DNA of 5,564 nucleotides from Actinomycetes bacterium (GCA_021816565.1 JAKAXN010000315.1:1-5564); one strand, 5' to 3'. Shown: positions 1 through 5,460, numbered from the stretch's first letter. Notes: generated by a model not told the origin, from the sequence alone. Made by a program: numbers and translations.

Positions 1-251
1 AGGAGGGGCCGGAGCTGGCCCGCATCGACGGGCTGGCGGCCTCGCTCGGCACCGACGACGGGCAGCTGGCCCGGGTGCTCAACGAGGTGGCGTCCAACTT
101 CCGCAACTTCGCCATGGTGGCCCGCCGAGAGGCCGGCCTGCGGCGGGAGCTGCAGATCCGCCCCGATGTGGTGGCCAGCGTGCCGGAGTTCGAGGGCGAC
201 ATCCACGACGTCGCCGGTCTCCTGCAACTCGGCGAGCGGATCTGGTCCTAG
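1..251 (+). CDS. C-terminal part of a probable P-loop ATPase (ArsA/MinD-like), 5' end outside window
   Basis: An open frame (codons from base 3, about 82 residues) runs in from the left edge and stops at TAG 249-251. The visible tail is charged and helical. It includes NEVASNFRNFAMVARREAG and ends with a VPEFEGDIHDVAGLLQLGE-like segment. That ending, a V-P-x-x-x-x-D-[IV]-H-D-[VL]-A-G-L pattern followed by a short helix, resembles the C-termini of actinobacterial ArsA-family or MinD-like ATPases as I remember them. The nucleotide-binding motifs would lie upstream of the window, so the assignment is inference. That it is coding is supported by uniform G/C third positions, the lack of stops, and the next gene starting right at its stop codon, which suggests a shared transcript and translational coupling with the kinase. 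It could instead be an uncharacterised regulatory protein. Confidence 0.6.
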   Translation, partial: EGPELARIDGLAASLGTDDGQLARVLNEVASNFRNFAMVARREAGLRRELQIRPDVVASVPEFEGDIHDVAGLLQLGERIWS

Positions 252-1787
252 GTGGCCACCCTCGCCGATCTGGTGGCCGAGCACGCCGAGATCGAAGAAC
301 CGGTCGTGGCCCACCTGCAGCGCCTGGTCGCCGGGTGGGGGGTGCTGTCGGACCTGTGCTTCGCGGACCTGCTCCTGTTCGTCCCGGTGATGGGCTCCTC
401 GGAGTCGTTCGTCGTGGTGGGCCAGGTGCGCCCCACCACCAGCCAGACCCTCTACCTCGACGACCAGGTCGGCCACGTCATCAACACCGACGAGCGGCGG
501 ATCGTGGCCCGGGCCTGGCAGCTCGGCACGGTGGTGGAGGACGAGGTGCGAATCCCGGGCCGGACCGAGCCGGCCCGCCTGGTGTGCATCCCGGTGCGGT
601 GGCAGGGCCGGCTGGTGGCCATCATGACCAGGGAGTCGGCGCTGTCGGTCGGGCGGCGCCCGGGGTTGCTGGAGCGGGTGTACGTCGAGGTCTTCGACCG
701 GCTGGCGCGCATGATCTCCCGGGGCGAGTACCCCTTCCCGGTCGACGAGACCGACGTGGCCGAGACGCCGCGCGTCGGAGACGGGGTGCTGGTGCTCGAC
801 GCGTCCGCCAGGGTGGACTACGCGTCGCCCAACGCGGTGAACGCCCTGCACCGGCTGGGCCTCTACTCGGGCATTGACGGGCTGCGCCTGGACGAGGCCG
901 GGCTCGAGCAGATGGCGGTGTCGCTGTCGTTCCAGACCCACCTGCCGGCCAACGAGGAGGTCCGCGACGGCGAGACGTCGGTGATCATCCGCTGCGTGCC
1001 GCTGCTGGACCAGGGCGTGGTCACCGGGGCCCTGGTGCTGCTGCGCGACGTGAGCGACCTGCGACGGCGGGACCGGCTGCTCATGTCGAAAGACGCGGCC
1101 ATCCGCGAGGTGCACCACCGGGTCAAGAACAACCTCCAGACCATCTCATCGCTGCTGCGCATCCAGTCCCGGCGCATGGACCCGGGCCAGGCCCGCCACG
1201 CCCTGGAGGAGTCGGAGCGGCGGGTGCGCTCCATCGCCGTGGTCCACGAGATCCTCTCGCGTGACACCACCGACCAGGTCGACTTCAACGACATACTGCC
1301 GTCGCTGGCCCGCATGGCGGAGGACATGGGCACGTCCGAGCGGCCGGTCAGGATCATCTACCGGGGCGAAGCCGGCACCATGCAGGCGGCCGTGGCCACC
1401 CCGCTGGCGGTGGTGCTGAACGAGTTGCTGCAGAACGCCGCCGAGCACGCCTGGGGTCCCTCGGTCGACGGGGTGGCCGCCCCGGTCGGCCCGACGGAGA
1501 CGGTCGCGGCGCTGACCGACCGGCCGCCCCCCGACGGGGAGCCCCTCCTGGTGGACGTTCAGCTCGAGAGGGTCGGCCCGGAGCTGCATGTCACGGTCCG
1601 CGACAACGGCGTGGGCCTGCCGGCCGGCTTCTCCATCGACGAGACCACATCGCTCGGCCTGTCCATCGTGCGGGGCCTCGTCGGCACCCAGCTGGGCGGG
1701 ACCATCTCCATGCGCACCGACGGCGGCACGGTGGTGGACCTGGTCATCCCGGTGACGCACTCCAGCGACGACCTCGAGAACATCTGA
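252..1787 (+). CDS. pdtaS: PdtaS-like sensor histidine kinase (GAF-PAS-HisKA_2-HATPase)
   Basis: A soluble 511-residue sensor kinase with no membrane segment. The N-terminus (MATLADLVAEHAEIEEP) matches the opening of mycobacterial PdtaS, supporting the GTG start at 252 directly after the upstream TAG; a weak GAGCGGA at 234-240 may be the ribosome site. A GAF-like domain spans about residues 1-155 and a PAS domain about 170-275 (DGVLVLD, then YASPNAVNALHRLGL). The HisKA_2 phosphoacceptor box is EVHHRVKNNLQ at 286-296, with H289 just before RVKNN the likely phosphorylated residue. The ATPase domain shows an N-box (N390-E-L-L-Q-N395), a G1 box (D451-N-G-V-G) and a G2 box (S467-L-G-L), so it looks catalytically intact. 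Known family role: autophosphorylation and transfer to PdtaR, an ANTAR response regulator that binds RNA. No pdtaR is in this window. The loop between the N-box and G1 box looks longer than in the M. tuberculosis protein and is proline-rich. Confidence 0.93.
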   Translation: MATLADLVAEHAEIEEPVVAHLQRLVAGWGVLSDLCFADLLLFVPVMGSSESFVVVGQVRPTTSQTLYLDDQVGHVINTDERRIVARAWQLGTVVEDEVRIPGRTEPARLVCIPVRWQGRLVAIMTRESALSVGRRPGLLERVYVEVFDRLARMISRGEYPFPVDETDVAETPRVGDGVLVLDASARVDYASPNAVNALHRLGLYSGIDGLRLDEAGLEQMAVSLSFQTHLPANEEVRDGETSVIIRCVPLLDQGVVTGALVLLRDVSDLRRRDRLLMSKDAAIREVHHRVKNNLQTISSLLRIQSRRMDPGQARHALEESERRVRSIAVVHEILSRDTTDQVDFNDILPSLARMAEDMGTSERPVRIIYRGEAGTMQAAVATPLAVVLNELLQNAAEHAWGPSVDGVAAPVGPTETVAALTDRPPPDGEPLLVDVQLERVGPELHVTVRDNGVGLPAGFSIDETTSLGLSIVRGLVGTQLGGTISMRTDGGTVVDLVIPVTHSSDDLENI

Positions 1788-1859
1788 ACCATCGGGACCC
1801 GGTCCAGCCCCGCCACCGAACGCTGGCTGTGGCAAATGTCACTTCAGCTGCCAGGGCGC

Positions 1860-1885
1860 GAAAACGCCCGGCTGGGCCGGGCGTC
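1860..1885 (-). terminator. Rho-independent terminator of whiB, possibly bidirectional
   Basis: A perfect 9-bp G/C-rich inverted repeat (ACGCCCGGC at 1864-1872, GCCGGGCGT at 1876-1884) with a 3-base loop lies about 35 bases past the whiB stop. Read on the minus strand the stem is followed by TTTT (complement of 1861-1864), a short U-tract. On the plus strand the hairpin is about 77 bases past the kinase stop but is followed by CTCG, so termination of pdtaS there would rely on the stem alone. Its position between convergent genes fits a shared terminator. Confidence 0.8.
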
Positions 1886-1918
1886 TCGAACTTCGGTTGT
1901 TGCGGGGGGAGGGTGGTT

Positions 1919-2209
1919 TCAGGAAGCCTTGCGCTGCTGGGCCAGCCAGGCCTTGCGCAGCTTGCGCCGCTCATCCTCCGACGTGCCGCCCCAGATGCCC
2001 GACTCCTGGTTGGTCACGAGGGCGAACTCGAGGCAGGAGCGCTGGGCGTCGCACTGCATGCACACCGCTTTGGCCGATTCGATCTGCTCGATGGCCGGTC
2101 CGGTGCTGCCGACGGGGAAGAAGAGATCGGGATCCGTGTCGCGGCACGCCGCCTGGTCACGCCAGTCGTCGACGTCCCACTCGATACTGCGGCTCCAGGT
2201 GAGGGCCAC
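1919..2209 (-). CDS. whiB1: WhiB-family [4Fe-4S] transcriptional regulator (WhiB1/WblE type)
   Basis: A 96-residue WhiB protein. The four cluster-binding cysteines are C22, C50, C53 and C59 (C-X27-C-X2-C-X5-C), the same spacing I recall for WhiB1. The signature turn GIWGG is at 71-75, followed by SEDERRKLRK, the basic C-terminal DNA-contact segment. FFP at 30-32 and the WRDQAACRD context are also typical. Known family role: the [4Fe-4S] cluster senses NO and redox state, and the holo-protein binds the C-terminal domain of the principal sigma factor. The GTG start at 2209 is the only in-frame start before the cysteines and has GAAAGG about 9 bases upstream (complement of 2219-2224). It adds roughly a dozen N-terminal residues compared with M. 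tuberculosis WhiB1. The gene converges on pdtaS as whiB1 does in mycobacteria; WblE is the Streptomyces counterpart, so the symbol is by orthology inference. Confidence 0.93.
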   Translation of the reverse strand: MALTWSRSIEWDVDDWRDQAACRDTDPDLFFPVGSTGPAIEQIESAKAVCMQCDAQRSCLEFALVTNQESGIWGGTSEDERRKLRKAWLAQQRKAS

Positions 2210-2233
2210 GCGGTACTACCTTTCGGGGGTGTT

Positions 2234-2249
2234 TGTGAAATTCATCACG
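2234..2249. promoter_or_regulatory. CRP/FNR-type operator in the whiB leader
   Basis: The sequence TGTGA-N6-TCACG fits the mycobacterial Crp consensus as I know it ([CT]GTGA-N6-TCAC[GA]) and differs from the E. coli CRP palindrome TGTGA-N6-TCACA only at the last base. It lies 25-40 bases upstream of the whiB start codon and downstream of the predicted SigA-type promoter, where a bound regulator would more likely repress than activate. M. tuberculosis whiB1 is known to be controlled by cAMP-responsive Crp, which supports the reading. No binding evidence is available here. Confidence 0.55.
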
Positions 2250-2291
2250 TACGGGGTAACGCCAGGTCGTGCGTTCACCGCAGCGTCGGTC

Positions 2292-2320
2292 AGCGTAAAT
2301 CCGCACCTTCCCGAAATCAA
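2292..2320 (-). promoter_or_regulatory. SigA-type promoter for whiB
   Basis: On the minus strand a -35 element TTGATT (complement of 2315-2320) and a -10 element TACGCT (complement of 2292-2297, fitting TANNNT) are separated by exactly 17 bases. Transcription would start near 2285, giving a leader of about 75 bases before the GTG at 2209. An A/T-only stretch, TTAAAAATTT on the minus strand (2335-2344), lies about 50-59 bases upstream of that start, where an UP element would sit, and stands out in this G/C-rich DNA. Confidence 0.55.
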
Positions 2321-2397
2321 GCCTTTGCGAACCCAAATTTTTAACTTGGCGTAACGCCGAAGACACATACGTTTGATTCCGAAATGGGGGGGCGGAG

Positions 2398-2413
2398 CGG
2401 GCGACAGCGCCCG
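2398..2413 (-). terminator. Weak hairpin after the lipid kinase gene, no U-tract
   Basis: CGGGCG (2398-2403) and CGCCCG (2408-2413) form a 6-bp stem with an ACAG loop about 30 bases past the kinase stop. On the minus strand it is followed by GCTCCG and a run of C, not U. It may be a weak or factor-assisted terminator, or may let some transcripts read through into whiB. Confidence 0.3.
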
Positions 2414-2420
2414 GCGTCAT

Positions 2421-2446
2421 ATACCCAGTCGGAGTCCGCTTCTAAC
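2421..2446 (-). promoter_or_regulatory. Possible SigB/SigF/SigH-type promoter upstream of whiB
   Basis: On the minus strand GTTA (complement of 2443-2446), 16 bases, then GGGTAT (complement of 2421-2426). Group-3 stress sigma factors recognise GTTT-N14-17-GGGTA[TAC], so the -10 half is exact and the -35 half differs at one base. The site overlaps the stop codon of the lipid kinase and would give a leader of about 200 bases for whiB. A sigma factor of this class is encoded two genes upstream, so control of whiB by it is plausible but inferred. Confidence 0.4.
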
Positions 2447-3398
2447 GCTTACGTCGGGCCGGCATCACCAGGCGGAGGCTGTCGGGTTCCCACCTGAAGT
2501 CCAGCGAGGGGACCTCCCCCAGGGGTTCGCCGTCCATCTGGTACGGCATCGACGCGCGGGCCTCCACCCGGGCCGCCACCACGTTGCGGACCATGGTGGC
2601 CTTGCGGTGGTGGAACTCAGGTGGCTCCCCCTCCCCGGTGTTGCGCAGCGCCGCTGCGGCCAGGCTGAGGATGGTGGGGGCGCCCAGGGAGCGCAGCACG
2701 ACCGCCGTCAGCGGGGTGCCCAGGCCGGTGCCGGGAGCCAGGTTGAACGGCCGGTCCCCGAGGAACGTGTAGGGGTTGGTGTTCATGACGATGGCGAAGT
2801 AGCCGTCCTCGACGGTCACCTCCGCGCCCTCGGTGTCGCGCACGGTCATGGAGAAATGGGGGTGGCGGCGGTCGTAGCGGGCCCATGTGGAGACGGCGCT
2901 GTAGCCGAAGAAGGCGTGGCCCAGGTACCGCTTGAGCGAGGACCGGCGTTCCACCTGCGACACCACCGCGGCGTCGAAGCCGATCCCGACATGGAACAGG
3001 TAACGGCGCCCGTTGACGTTGCCGAGGCCGACCCGCTCGATGCCGCCCAGCCCGGTGCCCAGCGCGGCCAGCAGCTCCCCGGTGGCCTCGATGGGGTCGT
3101 TGGTCATCCCGATGGTCCGGGCGAACACGTTGGTGGACCCGCCGGGCAGCACCCCGAGGGCGGTGTCGGAGCCGGCCAGGCCGTTGGCCGCCTCGTTCAA
3201 GGTGCCGTCCCCGCCGAGGACGATCACCGCGTCGGTTCCCTTGGCCGCCGCCCCCTGCGCCAGACGGCTGGCATGGCCCTGGCGGCTGGTCTCGGCCACG
3301 GTGACGTCGTGATCGGCGGCGAGGGACTTCTGTATGACCACCCGGGCCCGGGCGGTCACCGATGACGCCGAGGCGTTGACGATGAGGAGGAGCTTCAA
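2442..3398 (-). CDS. Diacylglycerol/sphingosine-kinase-family lipid kinase (YegS/DgkB type)
   Basis: A 318-residue soluble protein of the DAGK catalytic family, which transfers phosphate from a nucleotide to a lipid hydroxyl such as diacylglycerol. It opens with the usual KLLLIVNASASS strand. The nucleotide-binding signature GGDGT is at 62-66 followed by LNEAANGL. GGSTN is at 86-90, GIGFDAAVV starts at 138, and the C-terminal lobe has QMDGE at 287-291, all expected of an active enzyme. The family is usually about 300 residues, so this looks complete. The reading frame stays open far upstream inside the sigma gene, but homology begins at a TTG at 3398, 19 bases after the sigma stop, with no clear Shine-Dalgarno sequence. 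It is the third gene of the anti-sigma/sigma operon. The lipid substrate cannot be read from the sequence. Confidence 0.9.
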   Translation of the reverse strand: MKLLLIVNASASSVTARARVVIQKSLAADHDVTVAETSRQGHASRLAQGAAAKGTDAVIVLGGDGTLNEAANGLAGSDTALGVLPGGSTNVFARTIGMTNDPIEATGELLAALGTGLGGIERVGLGNVNGRRYLFHVGIGFDAAVVSQVERRSSLKRYLGHAFFGYSAVSTWARYDRRHPHFSMTVRDTEGAEVTVEDGYFAIVMNTNPYTFLGDRPFNLAPGTGLGTPLTAVVLRSLGAPTILSLAAAALRNTGEGEPPEFHHRKATMVRNVVAARVEARASMPYQMDGEPLGEVPSLDFRWEPDSLRLVMPARRKR

Positions 3399-3417
3399 GG
3401 GCCGGCGCCGGCGGCGG

Positions 3418-4173
3418 TCAGGCCTCGTCGGATGCGGACGGCTCGCGGGCGACCGAGCGCATCTGCGCCACGCTGCGGGTGAGCAGGCGCGAGACCTGCA
3501 TCTGGGAGATGCCCAGCCGGCGGGCGATCTCCGACTGGGTGAGGCCCTCGAAGAAACGCAGGTGCACGATCTGGCGCTGGCGCATGGGCAGCTGTTCGAG
3601 CATGGGGGCCAGGACGGCCCGCTGCTCGGCCCGGGCCAGCTCCTCGTCCTCGCCGCCGAGGCTCTCACCAACCGAGTCGCCGTCACCCTCCGAGCGGGGT
3701 GCGTCGAGGGACGCGAACCGGTAGGCCTGCCCCGCTTCGAGGGCCTCCAGGACCTCCTCCTCGGAGGCCTCCACTTCGGCGGCCAGCTCGGCGATGGTGG
3801 GGGAGCGGCCCAGCTCCTGGCCGAGCGGGTCGACGACCCGGCTGAGGCTGAGGTACAGCTCCTGCATCCGCCTCGGGGCCCGTACCGCCCACCCCTTGTC
3901 CCGCAGGTAGCGCTTCAGCTCCCCGACGATGGTCGTGGTGGCGTAGGTCGAGAACTCGATGTTGAGCGAAGGATCGAATCGCTCGACGGCCTTGAGCAGG
4001 CCCAGGGCCGCCACCTGGGTCAGGTCCTCCAGGGGCTGGCCCCGGTTGGCGAAGCGGCGGGCCAGGTAGGCGGCCAGCCCCATGTGGGCCGAGACCAGTT
4101 CGTCGCGCAGTGTCACGTCCCTGGTTCGGGCGTACTCGACGAACGTGGCCTTCATGTTCTGCCGGTCAGGCAT
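3418..4173 (-). CDS. RNA polymerase sigma factor, group 3 (SigB/SigF/SigH family)
   Basis: A 251-residue sigma factor without region 1.1. Region 2 spans about residues 25-95, with DLTQVAALGLLKAVERFDP at 50-68 for core binding and FSTYATTTIVGELKRYLRD at 74-92, the -10 recognition part. Region 3 follows (RAPRRMQELYLSLSR, then AELAAEVEASEEEVLEAL). Region 4 is at about 192-238, with a helix-turn-helix around 212-232 (TQSEIARRLGISQMQVSRLL) for -35 contact. An acidic, probably flexible linker (about 155-185) joins regions 3 and 4. Members of this class direct general stress, osmotic or developmental regulons and recognise GTTT/GGGTA promoters. The ATG at 4173 is 8 bases after the anti-sigma stop, indicating coupled expression; M7 (ATG at 4155) is an alternative. 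Streptomyces SigH is the likeliest counterpart from gene order, but that is inference. Confidence 0.93.
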   Translation of the reverse strand: MPDRQNMKATFVEYARTRDVTLRDELVSAHMGLAAYLARRFANRGQPLEDLTQVAALGLLKAVERFDPSLNIEFSTYATTTIVGELKRYLRDKGWAVRAPRRMQELYLSLSRVVDPLGQELGRSPTIAELAAEVEASEEEVLEALEAGQAYRFASLDAPRSEGDGDSVGESLGGEDEELARAEQRAVLAPMLEQLPMRQRQIVHLRFFEGLTQSEIARRLGISQMQVSRLLTRSVAQMRSVAREPSASDEA

Positions 4174-4181
4174 GGGTTCGC

Positions 4182-4580
4182 TCAGTCACCAGAGGAGGCA
4201 GCTTCGGGGTGGCGCCGCTTGAGGAGCCTGAAGCGGGGCCCGTCCGACCCGGAGGTCAGATCGTGCTCGTCCACCAGCGCGCTCAGGATGACCCGCGAGA
4301 GATCGGTGAGGCCGATGGGGATGATGTCCTCGAGGAAGCGGCCCTGTCCCTCCACTTTCAGCGAACCCGGCGAGATGGAATAGACCAGCTCCACGGTGCC
4401 GTGGCGGCCGGTGGGTCCGGTCAGGCCGAAGCACAGCTCGTCGATGGCCAGGCGGAGGTCCTCGATCTCGTCGTAGCTGAAACCCAGCCGGCCGGCCAGG
4501 CCGGCGGCCGTGACGCGCGCCAGACGGAGGAACTCCGGGCGGGCCGGGACTACGAGACGCACTTCGTCGGCAGATGTCAC
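4182..4580 (-). CDS. RsbW-like anti-sigma factor with degenerate ATPase motifs
   Basis: A 132-residue protein of the GHKL/HATPase_c_2 fold, judged by the order of segments and by its place directly before a SigB-type sigma gene, as with rsbW/sigB, usfX/sigF and prsH/sigH. EIEDLRLAIDEL at 38-49 aligns with the RsbW N-box helix. The glutamate (E48) is kept, but the Mg2+-binding asparagine four residues on is a glycine (G52, in ELCFGL). The G1 motif D-x-G-x-G appears only as VEGQGRF at 76-82, and the G2 region (LSRVILSALVDEHDL, 94-108) lacks the usual glycine. Expected role: to hold the sigma factor inactive until released by an anti-anti-sigma protein. None is encoded here. The eroded motifs make ATP-dependent phosphorylation doubtful. 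The start is GTG at 4580 with no strong ribosome site. Confidence 0.8.
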   Translation of the reverse strand: MTSADEVRLVVPARPEFLRLARVTAAGLAGRLGFSYDEIEDLRLAIDELCFGLTGPTGRHGTVELVYSISPGSLKVEGQGRFLEDIIPIGLTDLSRVILSALVDEHDLTSGSDGPRFRLLKRRHPEAASSGD

Positions 4581-4670
4581 GATCAGCGGACCGTACCACC
4601 GACCGCGGTGTGCTAGCTGCAGGTCGGCCTGAAGTGGCGCTTATCGCCGCGCTTCTAGAACAATGAGAAT
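4581..4670. promoter_or_regulatory. Divergent promoter region between anti-sigma operon and etfBA
   Basis: These 90 bases must carry start signals for both directions, but I find no clean -35/-10 pair on either strand. Notable items are the 8-base palindrome TTCTAGAA at 4653-4660, ten bases before the etfB ATG, and a short inverted repeat GGCG-N5-CGCC at 4636-4648. No GTTT/GGGTA promoter is visible for the anti-sigma gene, so autoregulation by its own sigma factor is not supported here. The palindrome overlaps where a -10 for a nearly leaderless etfB transcript would fall. Confidence 0.4.
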
Positions 4671-5450
4671 ATGAATGTTGTCGTCTGCGTCAAGCAGATT
4701 CCCGACCCGGCCGGCACGTACCAGCTGGATCCGAGCACTCACAACCTGGTCCGCGATGGGAAGCTGATCCTCGACGACTCCGATGCCTACGGCGTCGAGA
4801 TGGGCCTGCAGCTGGCCGAGCAGGCGGGCGGCGGCGAGGTCACGCTGGTCTCGATGGCCCCCAACGGAGAGACCAGCGGGCTGCGGACCGCCCTGGCCAT
4901 GGGTGCCGCCAAGGCCATCCTGGTGAGCGACCCGGCTCTGGCGGGCAGCGACGCCCTCGGCACGGCCAAGGCGCTGGCGGCGGCCATCAAGCGGGCCCAG
5001 CCCGATCTGGTCATTGCCGCCACCGAGTCGACCGACGGCTACACCGGCACCCTGCCGGTCCAGGTCGCCGAGCTGCTGGGCCTGCCGTCGGTGACCTTCT
5101 CCAAGAAGGTCACCGTCTCGGGTGAGAAGGTAGTGGTCGAGCGCCAGACCGAGGAGGGCTGGGACGAGGTGGAGGTGCCGCTGCCCGCCGTGGTCACCGT
5201 GACCGCCGGCGTGGTCGAGCCCCGCTACCCGTCCTTCAAGGGCATCATGGCCGCCAAGGGCAAGCCGGTGGAGGAGCTCTCGGTGGCGGATCTGGGCATC
5301 GACGCCGCGTCGGTCGGTGCCGCCGGGGCCGGCCAGGAAGTGGTGGCGGTGGCGCCCGCCGAGGCCCGCAAGGCGGGCGAGATCGTCGTGGACGAGGGTG
5401 AGGGCTTCCAGCAGGTCGTGGCCTACCTCGAGAAGATCAAGGTCATCTAG
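4671..5450 (+). CDS. etfB: Electron transfer flavoprotein, beta subunit
   Basis: A full-length 259-residue EtfB (FixA). It forms a heterodimer with EtfA, binds AMP and contributes to the FAD site. The complex collects electrons from acyl-CoA and related dehydrogenases and passes them to the membrane quinone pool via ETF-quinone oxidoreductase. The N-terminus MNVVVCVKQIPDP is characteristic. ATESTDGYTGTLPVQVAELL (about 117-136) is the conserved nucleotide-binding helix region. ERQTEEGWDEVEVPLPAVVT falls where the EtfB family signature lies, and VVEPRYPSFKGIMAAKGKP (181-199) is the strongly conserved recognition-loop region. The ATG at 4671 is fixed by the conserved N-terminus but has only a weak GAG-like ribosome site. 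It is followed 17 bases later by etfA, the normal order. Whether it serves beta-oxidation or another dehydrogenase cannot be told from this window. Confidence 0.96.
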   Translation: MNVVVCVKQIPDPAGTYQLDPSTHNLVRDGKLILDDSDAYGVEMGLQLAEQAGGGEVTLVSMAPNGETSGLRTALAMGAAKAILVSDPALAGSDALGTAKALAAAIKRAQPDLVIAATESTDGYTGTLPVQVAELLGLPSVTFSKKVTVSGEKVVVERQTEEGWDEVEVPLPAVVTVTAGVVEPRYPSFKGIMAAKGKPVEELSVADLGIDAASVGAAGAGQEVVAVAPAEARKAGEIVVDEGEGFQQVVAYLEKIKVI

Positions 5451-5455
5451 GAAGC

Positions 5456-5460
5456 AGGGA
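5456..5460 (+). promoter_or_regulatory. Ribosome binding site of etfA
   Basis: AGGGA lies seven bases before the etfA ATG, followed by AGAG. It is the clearest Shine-Dalgarno sequence in the window and fixes the etfA start. Confidence 0.75.

Larger units (their letters stand above)
2210..2441. other. Intergenic regulatory region between lipid kinase and whiB
   Basis: This 232-base gap is visibly richer in A/T than the flanking genes and shows no credible small gene on either strand. Besides the promoters, CRP-type box and hairpin listed separately, it holds an 11-base palindrome GGCGTAACGCC (2348-2358). The octamer GTAACGCC within it recurs at 2256-2263, exactly 95 bases away in the same orientation. 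A run of seven G lies at 2386-2392. The repeats could be operator half-sites, but two copies of eight bases are weak evidence. Confidence 0.5.

Noticed and set aside
2231..2259. Plus-strand GTTT...GGGTAA resembling a SigB/F promoter
   Set aside because: The spacer is 19 bases, longer than the usual 14-17, and no plus-strand gene lies downstream.
1829..2354. Plus-strand open frames of about 170 codons across whiB and its upstream region
   Set aside because: They overlap whiB antisense and run through the terminator hairpin and promoter region; the composition is not protein-like.
2442..3686. A 414-residue version of the lipid kinase starting inside the sigma gene
   Set aside because: The extra N-terminal part is an Arg/Ser/Pro-rich out-of-frame reading of the sigma gene; family homology begins at the TTG at 3398.
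2373..4383. Long plus-strand open frames (330 and 349 codons) opposite the lipid kinase and sigma genes
   Set aside because: They are antisense to genes with clear conserved motifs, are rich in Gly/Arg/His/Pro with no recognisable domain, and arise from the G/C third-position bias of the real genes.
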